Shown here: positions 7,933-16,687 of the stretch, piece by piece | Position numbering within the stretch: position 1 is the first letter of the stretch | Layout of the letters: every line of letters begins with the position of its first letter | Assembly (NCBI GenBank): GCA_012719495.1 | Contig: JAAYAG010000086.1 | Coordinates: forward strand, 1 to 32,312 | Direction: 5' to 3' | DNA: 32,312 nucleotides | Source: Bacteroidales bacterium | GTDB lineage: Bacteria; Bacteroidota; Bacteroidia; Bacteroidales; Prolixibacteraceae | Notes under the pieces: generated by a model | Seen by the model: only the letters and a program-made list of their open reading frames with translations | Databases searched by the model: none | What the model was told of the DNA's origin: nothing | Made by a program: the position numbers and the translations under genes

Positions 7933-8673
7933 ATGGATCAACTTAAAATATTAATTGTAGAAGACGAATTGATCATCGCTGAAGATATCAAAAGGCAATT
8001 GTTGGAAATAGGGTATGATGTTATTGGCATTGCTTCTTCTTATAGCGGAGCGTTAAAAATTATTGAAACCAAGATTCCCGACCTTGCCATTGTAGATATC
8101 GTAATAAAAGGCCCAAAATCGGGCATTGATTTAGGCCGGCATCTTCATGATGAATTAAATATTCCATTTATTTACCTTTCAAGCCATTCAGATAAAAATA
8201 CTATAAAACAAGCCAAAGATTCACATCCGAATGCCTATTTGTTAAAACCTTTTCGACCGGAAAGCCTTTTTGCCAGTATTGAAATAGCAATTTGCAATGC
8301 ATCATTAAACGAAAAACCCCAGGATAAAGAGGTCAAAATCGAGAGTCTTGTTGTTAAAGATTGTCTGTTCATTAAAAAAGGTCACCTTTTCTATAAAATA
8401 AAAGTAAGTGAGATCCTTTTTGTCAAGGGTGAAGGAAATTATTTAGAGATATATCTTCAAAATGGGAAAAAACATTTAATCCGTTCAACCATAAATAATT
8501 TTATTCAAAATTTATCGAAATACGCTTTTTTTCAATGCCATAAATCGTACATCATCAATCTCGAGTGTGTTGATATTGTATCCTATTCTTTTGTGAAAAT
8601 TAAAGAGTATGAAATTCCATTATCAAAAAGCAAAAAAGAAGAATTATTAATGGCTATGAAAACGTTCTCGTAA
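7933..8673 (+). CDS. LytTR-family response regulator
   Basis: This 246-residue protein has an N-terminal receiver domain (about 5-120). It carries the acidic pocket E10-D11, phosphoacceptor D55 (LAIVDIVIKG), the Ser83/Ser84 switch position and K105 (LLKPF). A C-terminal LytTR DNA-binding domain (~135-245) follows, with VSEILFVKGEGNYLEIYL and FFQCHKSYIINL. Proteins of this class bind direct repeats upstream of targets as dimers. The gene begins 6 bp after the kinase stop. The operon also encodes the AidA-like protein, and three co-located genes diverge from it, so autoregulation and control of the divergent genes is the simplest inference. A bidirectional terminator follows 67 bp downstream. 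Confidence 0.93.
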   Translation: MDQLKILIVEDELIIAEDIKRQLLEIGYDVIGIASSYSGALKIIETKIPDLAIVDIVIKGPKSGIDLGRHLHDELNIPFIYLSSHSDKNTIKQAKDSHPNAYLLKPFRPESLFASIEIAICNASLNEKPQDKEVKIESLVVKDCLFIKKGHLFYKIKVSEILFVKGEGNYLEIYLQNGKKHLIRSTINNFIQNLSKYAFFQCHKSYIINLECVDIVSYSFVKIKEYEIPLSKSKKEELLMAMKTFS

Positions 8674-8739
8674 GTTCAAAAAAGGATCATTAAAACCAGG
8701 GAATGAACGTACTATAAGTGTTGACTTTGTAAATACACA

Positions 8740-8775
8740 AAAAAGAGGAACACCCCACAAGCTGTTCCTCTTTTT
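8740..8775. terminator. Bidirectional intrinsic terminator between the response-regulator gene and pyrF
   Basis: AAAAGAGGAACA pairs with TGTTCCTCTTTT around a short CCCCACAAGC loop. An A-run on the left and a T-run on the right let it work on both strands. It sits between two convergent genes, ending the AidA-like/kinase/regulator operon on the + strand and pyrF on the - strand. Confidence 0.85.
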
Positions 8776-8825
8776 ATGTTTAGCTTTTTTCCTAAAGGAA
8801 TAAATCTTCTCTCTTATACTAAAAA

Positions 8826-9659
8826 CTATAATAACTCGGCTTCCAAAAGTAATTCTTCCATTTCGAGTTGAACATTCTCAGCTTCCTGCCGTGCTTTTGC
8901 CGCAAAATCTTCTCCGTTGGAAGCATAGATAATAGCCCTTGATGAATTGACCAACAACCCGCATTGGTTGTTCATCCCGTACTTTGCTACTTCCTGCAAG
9001 CTTCCTCCCTGAGCACCAACCCCGGGAACCAACAAAAAATGGTCGGGAACTATCGTACGGATCTCTTCCAACTTCTCGGCTTTTGTTGCACCCACCACGT
9101 ACATCAGATTGTCGGTAGTACCCCATGCTTTCGACGTTTTCAGAACCGACTCGAACAATACATCCCCGCTTTTCTCATCTTTCAGAAACTGAAAATCGAA
9201 AGCCCCTTTGTTAGAGGTTAATGCAAGTAGAATTACCCATTTCCCTTCATAACCCAGAAATGGTTTTACCGAATCTTCGCCCATGTAAGGTGCCACAGTC
9301 ACTGCATCGAAGTCAAAGTGGTTGAAAAAAGCCCGGGCATAAAGATCAGAAGTATTGCCTATATCGCCCCGCTTGGCATCAGCAATAATGAATATTTCAG
9401 GGTGATTTTCCCTCAGATAATGTACCGTCTTTTCGAGACTCACCAACCCTCTTGAGCCCAACGATTCATAAAAGGCCAGATTAGGTTTGTAAGCAACTGC
9501 CAAATCGTGGGTATGATCGATTATTTCTTTGTTGAAAGCAAAAACAGGATCGGACGTGTCGGCAAGGTGACTGGGTATTTTCTGTATATCAGTATCTAAT
9601 CCAATACATAGGAAACTTCTTTTCCGTTTTATTTCTTCGAATAATTGCGTAGCATTCAT
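8826..9659 (-). CDS. pyrF: Orotidine 5'-phosphate decarboxylase
   Basis: This enzyme catalyses the last step of UMP synthesis, the decarboxylation of OMP, in the cytoplasm. It is the longer (group III) form common in Bacteroidota. Residues [10 protein letters not shown] (15-24), [10 protein letters not shown] (56-65) and [12 protein letters not shown] (92-103, with catalytic K96 and D94/D99) are visible, as is [11 protein letters not shown] and the phosphate-binding [11 protein letters not shown] chose ATG 9659 ([10 protein letters not shown], 277 aa). The frame extends to 9689, but that codon is TTG and forms the end of a TATTTTTG promoter element (9687-9694). The gene stands alone and converges with the LytTR operon, with a shared terminator between them. 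Base composition returns here to that of the core genes. Confidence 0.95.
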   Translation of the reverse strand: MNATQLFEEIKRKRSFLCIGLDTDIQKIPSHLADTSDPVFAFNKEIIDHTHDLAVAYKPNLAFYESLGSRGLVSLEKTVHYLRENHPEIFIIADAKRGDIGNTSDLYARAFFNHFDFDAVTVAPYMGEDSVKPFLGYEGKWVILLALTSNKGAFDFQFLKDEKSGDVLFESVLKTSKAWGTTDNLMYVVGATKAEKLEEIRTIVPDHFLLVPGVGAQGGSLQEVAKYGMNNQCGLLVNSSRAIIYASNGEDFAAKARQEAENVQLEMEELLLEAELL

Positions 9660-9686
9660 AAATTGTAATCTATAGTATTTATGATG

Positions 9687-9694
9687 CAAAAATA
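9687..9694 (-). promoter_or_regulatory. Bacteroidota -7 promoter element upstream of pyrF
   Basis: On the minus strand the sequence reads TATTTTTG, matching the Bacteroidota sigma-ABfr -7 consensus TAnnTTTG. It lies 28-35 bp before ATG 9659, so the leader would be about 20 nt. No clear -33 TTTG was found at the usual distance. Confidence 0.5.
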
Positions 9695-9769
9695 CGATTT
9701 TTGAAGGAAGCTTAATTTATGCGTGCCATGTAATGCAGTTTTTTATTTTCTTTGAGATGATTTTCAAGC

Positions 9770-10786
9770 ATGAAATATACAATTAAAATACATAGTATTC
9801 TGGCCATTGCGCTTTCTCTGTTCTGGCCATTGGTTGCTCAACCTGCCAATCCGGTAATTGACAGTCTTATCCACCTCATCACCTACGATTCGTATGTAGC
9901 ACATTTCGACTCACTAAGGACGAATAATGGTCATTTCAGAAAAGTTATCGAAGCCGAAGTTCAATCGGCCGACCATGATGCTTGCCGAGACTATATTTTC
10001 CGTTCGATGCAACACGTACTTGGCGCAGAAAATGTATCGCTACATAAGTTCGAAACCGGAAACTACAAGGGCCTGGCCAATGTAATTGGGATAAAAAAAG
10101 GAAGCAGTCCAGATTGTGGATTCATCATTATCAGTGCTCATTACGACAGTAATAATTCAAACGAAACACAGCTTACCAACTGTGCGCCAGGCGCCAACGA
10201 CAATGGTACAGGCTTGGCTGCCCTGCTCGAAATAGCTCGGGTGTTGTCGGAAATTGAAACGGAATGCTCGGTAATTTTTGCTGCGTGGGATTTCGAGGAG
10301 CAAATGATGTATGGTTTTCCTGTCGGTTCGAACCATTGGTTTTCCCACTTTGTAAGAAATTCGAAAAAGAAAAAAGCCGACGAGGTTTTTCCCATCAAAC
10401 GGAAAGAAATCATTGCAAACATCAACTTCGACATGATAGGTAACCCCATGGAAACCCTCGATGGAAAACTGGTACTTTGGGCCTGCCTGGGAAACAGGTC
10501 ACACAAAAAATTCATCGATAGTTACATTACGATATTCAATGAATACACCCAAGGTATAAGTGCTATTAATGGAGGAATGATTCCCTACTCCGATCATTAT
10601 ACTTTTGCTGCACGCCGAATACCGGCCGTTGAAAACCTGGAATCAGGATTTAGCGATGACCCCTACTACCACACCTGCAATGACAATATTGAAAATGAGA
10701 AGAATATCAACTTCAGCTTTGCCACAGAGGTTACCCGCGGAGGGCTTGCCTACATTCTTTCCCAATGTCTCTTGAAGAATGATTAG
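9770..10786 (+). CDS. Exported M28-family zinc peptidase
   Basis: This 338-residue protein has an N-terminal signal peptide (IHSILAIALSLFWPLVAQPA), so it acts in the periplasm or outside the cell. The M28 co-catalytic zinc site is complete: H124 and D126 in SAHYDS, D144 in GANDNGTG, E176-E177 in WDFEEQ (general base and zinc ligand), D221 in NFDMIGNP and H276 in YSDHYTF. Bacterial M28 enzymes are aminopeptidases or act as glutaminyl cyclases. The sequence alone does not tell these apart. The gene is monocistronic, faces recQ tail-to-tail with a 41-bp gap, and is divergent from pyrF. No clear promoter motif is visible upstream. Confidence 0.88.
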   Translation: MKYTIKIHSILAIALSLFWPLVAQPANPVIDSLIHLITYDSYVAHFDSLRTNNGHFRKVIEAEVQSADHDACRDYIFRSMQHVLGAENVSLHKFETGNYKGLANVIGIKKGSSPDCGFIIISAHYDSNNSNETQLTNCAPGANDNGTGLAALLEIARVLSEIETECSVIFAAWDFEEQMMYGFPVGSNHWFSHFVRNSKKKKADEVFPIKRKEIIANINFDMIGNPMETLDGKLVLWACLGNRSHKKFIDSYITIFNEYTQGISAINGGMIPYSDHYTFAARRIPAVENLESGFSDDPYYHTCNDNIENEKNINFSFATEVTRGGLAYILSQCLLKND

Positions 10787-10827
10787 TCAAGCGAAACACC
10801 CTGACTAATAAAAAATAATTGCACGCG

Positions 10828-13008
10828 TTAGTTTCCCATTTCAGAAATAAACTTGATACGAACCATCCGGATATCCTCTACTGAATAATCGTTCTCACCC
10901 AAATCTTTCACCGCTTCTTCAATGGAACCTTCTTTTGATTCTTCACGGAAGTAATCGTAAATATCGTTCTGATAATCATCGTCCATTACATCATCAATAT
11001 AATAGTCGATATTTATTTTGGTCCCTGAATTTACAATAGCCTCGATTTCAGAAAGAAGATCTTCCATACCCATGCCAAGAGATTTTGCGATAATATCGAG
11101 CGATACTTTCCTGTCGATATTCTGGATAATGGTTACTTTGTTTTTCGATTTTTGGGCAACCGACTTTACAACAATATCTTGAGGGCGGTCAATTTCATTT
11201 TCATCGACATACTGGCTGATCAACTCAACGAATTCTTTCCCGTAACGCATGGCTTTTCCTTGCCCAACTCCCTGAATGTTTTGAAGTTCCTGCAACGTTA
11301 TCGGATACTGTATTGACATGTCGACCAACGAAGGATCCTGGAAAATAACGAACGGTGGCAAATCAAGTTTTTTTGCAATCTTTTTGCGCAGATCTTTCAA
11401 TAATGCAAAGAGTTCGGGATCACCGGAACTGCTTCCACCCTGTGCGGCTGCTTCCTCAATAGCTGCATCGTAATCGTGGTTTTTGGTCATTATAAAAGAT
11501 CCCGGATTATCGAGAAAAGCTTGTCCTTTATCGGTAAGCTTCAACAATCCGTAATTCTCTATTTCCTTGTTAATATACCCGGCAATCATTGCCTGACGGT
11601 AAATGGCATGCCAGAATTTATTATCGTGGTCTTTCCCTAATCCAAAAATGTCAAGCTCGTCGTGTTTAAACGATTTTACCGCGGCATTACTAATCCCCAC
11701 CAGAATATTGGCAATATGTTCCATCTTATACCTCTGGTTAACAACCACAATGGCTTCAAGGGCAAGAGCCAGTTCTTCACCAGCTTCAATTCTTTCTCGT
11801 GGATGCAAGCAATTATCGCAAGCGCCACAATTATCCTGATGGTATATTTCGCCAAAATAGTGTAATAAAATTTTCCTCCGGCAAACCGATGATTCGGCAT
11901 AAGAAACAGTATCGAGCAGGAGCTGTTTGCCAATTTCCTGTTCAGAAACCGGTTTACCCTGCATGAATTTCTCAAGTTTTTGAATGTCCTTATAGCTATA
12001 GTAAGTAATACAAACACCTTCGCCCCCGTCTCGACCGGCACGGCCAGTTTCCTGATAGTATCCTTCGAGGCTTTTGGGTATATCGTAATGGATTACATAC
12101 CTTACATCGGGCTTATCGATTCCCATTCCGAATGCTATGGTTGCCACAATAACATCTACCTCTTCCATAAGGAACATATCCTGATGCTTCGAACGGGTTG
12201 CCGCGTCCATGCCAGCGTGGTATGGCAGCGCTTTAATACCGTTAACCTGAAGGTTTTCGGCTAACTGTTCCACCTTTTTCCGGCTAAGGCAATAAATAAT
12301 TCCCGATTTGCCTTGGTTATTCGAAATGAATTTGATGATTTCGGCAGTGGTTTTGTGTTTTGGCCTTATTTCGTAATACAGGTTGGGGCGGTTGAATGAC
12401 GAACGGAACACTTTGGCATCGAGCATGCCCAGGTTTTTCTGTATATCGTGTTGAACTTTGGCGGTGGCAGTAGCTGTGAGGGCAATAACCGGAGCAACTC
12501 CAATCTCCTGAATTATTGGCCGAATCCGGCGGTATTCAGGCCTGAAATCGTGGCCCCACTCAGAAATACAATGCGCTTCGTCTACCGCATAAAACGAAAC
12601 TTTAATCTGCTTAAGAAATTCAATATTGTCTTCTTTCGTAAGCGATTCCGGGGCAACATACAGGAGTTTTGTTTTCCCCTTTAAAACGGCTTCTTTTACT
12701 TCCTGGATTGCTGATTTTGACAGCGAAGAGTTTAGAAAATAGGCGATACCGTCTTCGGTTCCGAAGCTGCGAATTGAATCGACCTGGTTCTTCATAAGGG
12801 CTATCAGTGGTGAGATAACGATCGCGGTACCCTCGAGCAAAAGTGCAGGCAATTGGTAACATAACGATTTCCCTCCTCCGGTTGGCATTAAAACAAATGC
12901 ATCATTCCCCTCCATTAAACTTTTGATCACTTCTTCTTGTTGTCCTTTGAAGCGATCGAACCCAAAATATTTGTGTAATTGCCCTGTTAAATATTGACTA
13001 TCAATCAT
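10828..13008 (-). CDS. recQ: ATP-dependent DNA helicase RecQ
   Basis: This 726-residue RecQ-type superfamily 2 3'-5' helicase has the Q-motif region F17-D18-R19-F20-K21-G22-Q23-Q24 and Walker A MPTGGGKS (K47). It has the DEAH box with the RecQ aromatic loop (AVDEAHCISEWGHDFR) and motif VI QETGRAGRDG. The RecQ zinc-binding cluster reads VCRRKILL...CGACDNC. A winged-helix region and an HRDC-like domain follow (LRKKIAKKLDLPPFVIFQDP through LQNIQGVGQGK), then an acidic C-terminal extension (~640-726). That extension is typical of the longer Bacteroidota RecQ proteins. It acts in recombination and replication-fork repair. It starts at ATG 13008 and is divergent from tatC across 254 bp. Confidence 0.96.
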   Translation of the reverse strand: MIDSQYLTGQLHKYFGFDRFKGQQEEVIKSLMEGNDAFVLMPTGGGKSLCYQLPALLLEGTAIVISPLIALMKNQVDSIRSFGTEDGIAYFLNSSLSKSAIQEVKEAVLKGKTKLLYVAPESLTKEDNIEFLKQIKVSFYAVDEAHCISEWGHDFRPEYRRIRPIIQEIGVAPVIALTATATAKVQHDIQKNLGMLDAKVFRSSFNRPNLYYEIRPKHKTTAEIIKFISNNQGKSGIIYCLSRKKVEQLAENLQVNGIKALPYHAGMDAATRSKHQDMFLMEEVDVIVATIAFGMGIDKPDVRYVIHYDIPKSLEGYYQETGRAGRDGGEGVCITYYSYKDIQKLEKFMQGKPVSEQEIGKQLLLDTVSYAESSVCRRKILLHYFGEIYHQDNCGACDNCLHPRERIEAGEELALALEAIVVVNQRYKMEHIANILVGISNAAVKSFKHDELDIFGLGKDHDNKFWHAIYRQAMIAGYINKEIENYGLLKLTDKGQAFLDNPGSFIMTKNHDYDAAIEEAAAQGGSSSGDPELFALLKDLRKKIAKKLDLPPFVIFQDPSLVDMSIQYPITLQELQNIQGVGQGKAMRYGKEFVELISQYVDENEIDRPQDIVVKSVAQKSKNKVTIIQNIDRKVSLDIIAKSLGMGMEDLLSEIEAIVNSGTKINIDYYIDDVMDDDYQNDIYDYFREESKEGSIEEAVKDLGENDYSVEDIRMVRIKFISEMGN

Positions 13009-13109
13009 TTTGAATAATATTAATCTCTACCCTTTTTTCGATCGGAACACTAAGATAGCAAATTATATTACTCTAAAAAATCGTTTGGCATAATTAAACT
13101 TGTAAATGT

Positions 13110-13243
13110 TAATTTTGTATAACCAATTAAAACCCAAAGGCAACGAAACAAAGAATAATAACGATGCGGATTTAGCTGATTATACGCATCCAGTTGATTG
13201 CTTAATTGTATGTTAGATTGATTTTTAATTTAACGTATATTTG
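13110..13243 (+). promoter_or_regulatory. Candidate tatC promoters and leader hairpin in the recQ-tatC gap
   Basis: The 254-bp gap between divergent recQ and tatC has no gene. It contains two TAnnTTTG matches on the + strand. TAATTTTG at 13110-13117 has a TTTG at 13084-13087, a 22-bp spacer. TATATTTG at 13236-13243 has no well-spaced upstream TTTG but lies 20 bp from the tatC ATG. Between them is a GATGCG/CGCATC inverted repeat (13163-13168 / 13185-13190) that would be in the leader of the upstream promoter. The proximal box is the more likely main promoter. Confidence 0.4.
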
Positions 13244-13262
13244 CTGACCGATTAATTTTTCC

Positions 13263-14111
13263 ATGGGCGAAAAAAAACAACATAACGAAACCGAAATGTC
13301 GTTCCTCGATCATCTTGAGGTATTGCGCTGGCATTTAATCCGTTCAGTCCTGGTATCATTTTTTTTTATGGTTGTAGCCTTCATCAGCCGAAATTTTATT
13401 TTTAACGAAATTGTCCTCAAACCCAAAAATCCAGAATTCATTACCAACAGGCTGTTTAAACAAATGGGTGAATGGCTTCAGCTCCATTTTGGACTTAACG
13501 CAGAAAGTATCGCCATCAACACCCAACCGTTGAATATTGTTAACATTGACATGGCCGGGCAATTTAATTCGCACCTTAAAATCTCGCTCGTAGTAGGGCT
13601 TATTGTAGCAAGCCCTTATGTTATTTGGGAGCTATGGCGTTTTATCAAACCTGCTTTACACAAAAATGAAGAACGGTATGCCAAGGGTGCAGTCTTTTTC
13701 ATCACCTCGCTGTTTATGCTGGGGGTACTCTTCGGATATTACCTTATTGCGCCACTCTCCATTCATTTTCTAAACACTTATATCGTAAGTCCCGAAGTTG
13801 AAAACACGATAAAACTAAGTTCATACATTTCGACAATAAACTCGGTGACTTTTGCATCGGGGGTTATTTTCGAGCTTCCTATTATTGTATACTTCCTGAG
13901 CAAGGTGGGTTTAATCACGCAAGCATTTATGCGAAAATACCGCAGACATGCTTACGTTTTGTTGCTCATTGTTGCCGGGGTTATCACTCCACCCGATGTT
14001 TTCAGCCAAATGCTGGTGTTTTTGCCCCTTCTTATTTTGTATGAAGTAAGTGTGTATATTTCACGATCGGTTGAGCGACGAAAAACAATAACCGCCGAAC
14101 AAGAACGTTAA
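13263..14111 (+). CDS. tatC: Twin-arginine translocase subunit TatC
   Basis: This 282-residue integral membrane protein is the core receptor of the Tat export system for folded proteins. The N-terminal cytoplasmic signature [17 protein letters not shown] contains the conserved F-x-x-H-L-x-x-L-R and leads into the first membrane helix. Five more hydrophobic helices follow (for example [39 protein letters not shown] and [20 protein letters not shown]). The loop between the first two helices is long (~60 residues), as in other Bacteroidota TatC proteins. The start is ATG 13263. lptB follows after 37 bp on the same strand, so the two are probably co-transcribed. No tatA/B gene is in the window. 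Confidence 0.95.
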   Translation: MGEKKQHNETEMSFLDHLEVLRWHLIRSVLVSFFFMVVAFISRNFIFNEIVLKPKNPEFITNRLFKQMGEWLQLHFGLNAESIAINTQPLNIVNIDMAGQFNSHLKISLVVGLIVASPYVIWELWRFIKPALHKNEERYAKGAVFFITSLFMLGVLFGYYLIAPLSIHFLNTYIVSPEVENTIKLSSYISTINSVTFASGVIFELPIIVYFLSKVGLITQAFMRKYRRHAYVLLLIVAGVITPPDVFSQMLVFLPLLILYEVSVYISRSVERRKTITAEQER

Positions 14112-14148
14112 ACTAACAATAAACGAATCAATACCGGACAGAGAAAGG

Positions 14149-14904
14149 ATGAAACTAAGTACCGAAAATATTGAGAAACGATACCGCAACCGCACGGTTG
14201 TAAAACAGGTGTCGATAGAAGTTAACCAGGGAGAAATTGTGGGATTGCTTGGCCCCAACGGAGCCGGGAAAACAACTTCGTTTTACATGATTGTTGGGTT
14301 GATTCGGCCAAACAATGGGAAAATATTTCTCGATCAGGAAGAAATAACCCATATGCCGGTATACCGCCGTGCACAAAAAGGCATTGGTTACCTTGCACAG
14401 GAAGCTTCGGTATTCAGGCACATGAGCGTAGAAGACAACATCCGTTCGATACTGGAAATGACCGACATGACCAAGCACGAACAAAAAGAAAAACTTGAAT
14501 TGCTGCTGTCGGAATTTGGTCTTAACAAAATCAGAAAAAGTACTGGAATACAGCTTTCAGGGGGCGAACGCAGGCGCACCGAGATAGCTCGTGCCCTGGC
14601 AATTAACCCAAAATTCATATTGCTCGACGAACCGTTTGCTGGCGTCGACCCAATTGCCGTTGAAGATATACAAAACATTGTTTATCACCTAAAAGACAAA
14701 AATATTGGCATTCTCATTACCGACCACAATGTACACGAAACCTTAGCGATAACCGACAGGTCATACTTGCTGTTCGAAGGCTCGATACTAAAAGCCGGTA
14801 CAGCTGAGGAACTTGCTGCTGATGAGATGGTACGCAAGGTATATCTCGGTCAGAATTTCGAACTGCGAAAAAAACGCGAAAAGTTTATTCATGCTTCTGG
14901 TTGA
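14149..14904 (+). CDS. lptB: LPS export ABC transporter ATP-binding protein LptB
   Basis: This 251-residue ATPase powers the LptB2FG complex that extracts lipopolysaccharide from the inner membrane. Walker [10 protein letters not shown] is at 35-43 (K41), with a Q-loop in [13 protein letters not shown] signature LSGGERRR at 136-143, Walker B FILLDEP at 156-162, D-loop GVDP and H-loop TDHN. The LptB hallmark [13 protein letters not shown] distinguishes it from related amino-acid transporter ATPases. It lacks membrane segments and would sit on the cytoplasmic face. It lies 37 bp after tatC, and the tRNA-Leu promoter begins just after its stop. Confidence 0.95.
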   Translation: MKLSTENIEKRYRNRTVVKQVSIEVNQGEIVGLLGPNGAGKTTSFYMIVGLIRPNNGKIFLDQEEITHMPVYRRAQKGIGYLAQEASVFRHMSVEDNIRSILEMTDMTKHEQKEKLELLLSEFGLNKIRKSTGIQLSGGERRRTEIARALAINPKFILLDEPFAGVDPIAVEDIQNIVYHLKDKNIGILITDHNVHETLAITDRSYLLFEGSILKAGTAEELAADEMVRKVYLGQNFELRKKREKFIHASG

Positions 14905-14926
14905 CATGCAATAAACTACCCTCCGA

Positions 14927-14957
14927 TTGTGCAGAAATAAAAAAAGATTTATATTTG
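14927..14957 (+). promoter_or_regulatory. Promoter of tRNA-Leu
   Basis: TTG (14927-14929) is followed after 20 bp by TATATTTG (14950-14957), a full match to the Bacteroidota -7 consensus TAnnTTTG at the usual spacing. The mature tRNA starts 13 bp further on, at 14970. Confidence 0.7.
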
Positions 14958-14969
14958 CGCCGCTTTCTT

Positions 14970-15051
14970 GCGGGCGTGTCGTAATTGGTAGCCGAGCCAG
15001 ACTTAGGATCTGGTGCCGTAAGGCGTAAGGGTTCGAGTCCCTTCGCCCGCA
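14970..15051 (+). tRNA. tRNA-Leu (anticodon UAG)
   Basis: The acceptor arm GCGGGCG (14970-14976) pairs perfectly with CGCCCGC (15044-15050), with A15051 as discriminator. The anticodon stem CCAGA/TCTGG (14997-15001 / 15009-15013) encloses loop CTTAGGA with anticodon TAG at 15004-15006. A long variable arm (GCC-GTAA-GGC) makes it a class II tRNA, as expected for leucine. The T-arm is AGGG-TTCGAGT-CCCT. CCA is not encoded. Confidence 0.95.
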
Positions 15052-15061
15052 CAAAAACCTT

Positions 15062-15099
15062 AACCGTTTGGAGCCCCGAAAAACGTTCCAGGCGGTTTT
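15062..15099 (+). terminator. Intrinsic terminator after tRNA-Leu
   Basis: AACCGTTTGGA (15062-15072) pairs with TCCAGGCGGTT (15087-15097) as an 11-bp stem including two G-U pairs, followed by TTTT. It lies 10 bp beyond the tRNA and would end that transcript before tig. Confidence 0.6.
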
Positions 15100-15157
15100 A
15101 AGTTTATTGAAACACGTTTTTTGTTGTTCTTGTCATAAAAATTAACTTTTCAGTAAT

Positions 15158-16516
15158 ATGAATATTACAAAAGAAAATATCGATTCGTTGAGCGGGATTA
15201 TCAGGGTAAACATTGAAGAAGCCGATTATCAGGCAAATGTTGAAAAAGCCTTGAACGATTATCGTAAAAAAGCAAACATGCCAGGCTTTCGCCCCGGAAA
15301 AGTTCCACAGGGCCTTGTTAAAAAAATGTACGGAAAAGCTGCCTTGGCCGATGAAGTAAACAAACTTCTCTCCGATGGGCTGTCAAAATTTATTGTCGAC
15401 GAAAAACTCGACATCCTGGGAGAACCCCTTCCACATGAAGAACTCCAGCAAACAATCGACTGGGACAACGACACAAACTTTGAATTCGTCTTTGAAATTG
15501 GCTATGCTCCCGAAGTAAAAATTAGCCTCGACAAAAGAACAAAATTGCCTTATTATAAAGTAAATGTATCGAACGAGCTGATCGACCGTCAGGTAGAATC
15601 GTATGCTGCACGTTTTGGCGAAAACAAACCAGTTGATGCCATTGAAAAAGACTCAACTGTTCGCGGCGATATCGTTCAGCTCGACGAAAATAATGCAGTG
15701 GCTGAAGGTGGTCATTCACAAGAAATGGGCCTTATATCAGTCGACCTGATTAAAGATGAAGAAATAAAAAACAGCTTCGTTGGTAAAAACGCCGGCGACG
15801 AGATTATTTTCGATATTAAAAAAGCGTACCCTAACGACACCGAAATAGCTTATCTATTGAACATTGAAAAGAAAGATGCCGAAAACGTAAGCGGAAACTT
15901 CAAATTTACGGTGAAAGAAATCAACAAATTTGTTGCTGCCGAACTCACCGAAGAACACTACAAAAAAATATTGGGTGAAGAAACCCAAATACTTACAGCA
16001 GAAGCTTTCCGCGAACATGTAGCCAACGAGCTGTCGGTTTATTACAAACCATCGGCCGATTATAAATTGGCTATCGACGCACGCGAATTGCTCATCAACA
16101 AAATAAAGATGGAATTCCCCGAAGGATTCCTGAAACGCTGGTTGCTTGCCACAAACAAGGAACTCACCCAGGAACAAATTGATGCAGACTTCGAACCATT
16201 CATGGAAGACCTTCGCTGGCAAGTAATTAAAGAGAACATCATTAAAGAGAATGAACTCAAAGTAAGCCAGGAAGACGTAATGGAGCTTGCCAAAGATATT
16301 GCAGCCTCACAATTCCGTCAATACGGCATGTTCGATATCCCTGAAGAGCACCTCGAAGGTTTTGCCCGCCAAATGCTTGAAAAGAAAGACGAACGCAACC
16401 GCCTATACAGCAAAAAAATGGAAGACAAAGTAATTGAGGTAATCAAATCAAAAGTCGGCATCGAAGAAAAAGAGGTCACCAACGAAGAATTTGAAAAGTT
16501 GTTCGAGAAAAAATAA
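15158..16516 (+). CDS. tig: Trigger factor
   Basis: This 452-residue ribosome-associated chaperone binds nascent chains at the exit tunnel. The ribosome-binding signature GFRPGKVP is at residues 43-50, in a normal N-terminal domain (1-115). The central PPIase-like domain (~160-250) is divergent and lacks a recognisable FKBP active-site pattern, as in other Bacteroidota. The C-terminal part is the helical substrate-cradle domain, ending in charged EELEKLFEKK-type residues (actual end NEEFEKLFEKK). The start is ATG 15158. It is followed by a strong terminator and then clpP-clpX, reproducing the widely conserved tig-clpP-clpX order. Confidence 0.95.
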   Translation: MNITKENIDSLSGIIRVNIEEADYQANVEKALNDYRKKANMPGFRPGKVPQGLVKKMYGKAALADEVNKLLSDGLSKFIVDEKLDILGEPLPHEELQQTIDWDNDTNFEFVFEIGYAPEVKISLDKRTKLPYYKVNVSNELIDRQVESYAARFGENKPVDAIEKDSTVRGDIVQLDENNAVAEGGHSQEMGLISVDLIKDEEIKNSFVGKNAGDEIIFDIKKAYPNDTEIAYLLNIEKKDAENVSGNFKFTVKEINKFVAAELTEEHYKKILGEETQILTAEAFREHVANELSVYYKPSADYKLAIDARELLINKIKMEFPEGFLKRWLLATNKELTQEQIDADFEPFMEDLRWQVIKENIIKENELKVSQEDVMELAKDIAASQFRQYGMFDIPEEHLEGFARQMLEKKDERNRLYSKKMEDKVIEVIKSKVGIEEKEVTNEEFEKLFEKK

Positions 16517-16523
16517 AACAAAT

Positions 16524-16555
16524 GAGCCGGTTCTTTTTCAACCGGCTTTTTTTTT
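16524..16555 (+). terminator. Intrinsic terminator after tig
   Basis: AGCCGGTT (16525-16532) pairs with AACCGGCT (16540-16547) around a CTTTTTC loop, followed by nine T residues. It separates tig from clpP-clpX transcriptionally. Confidence 0.9.
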
Positions 16556-16618
16556 CGAAAAAGGAAGATTCCAAAATCGACGGAAAAATAACTGCTAAAA
16601 ATAATAACCCTTTTTTAT

Positions 16619-16626
16619 TAACTTTG
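16619..16626 (+). promoter_or_regulatory. -7 promoter element upstream of clpP
   Basis: TAACTTTG matches TAnnTTTG and lies 61 bp before the clpP ATG, after the tig terminator. No TTTG is seen at the -33 distance, so this is a partial match. Confidence 0.4.
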
Positions 16627-16687
16627 TTACCTTACTTGCTAAAACATTTCAAAAGCAAATTTTTTCAAAAACAAAAAAGAAGACACA

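Noticed and set aside
10782-10809. ATTAGTCA/TGACTAAT inverted repeat between the M28 and recQ genes
   Set aside because: It is AT-rich, overlaps the M28 stop codon and has no downstream T-run on either strand, so I do not call it a terminator.
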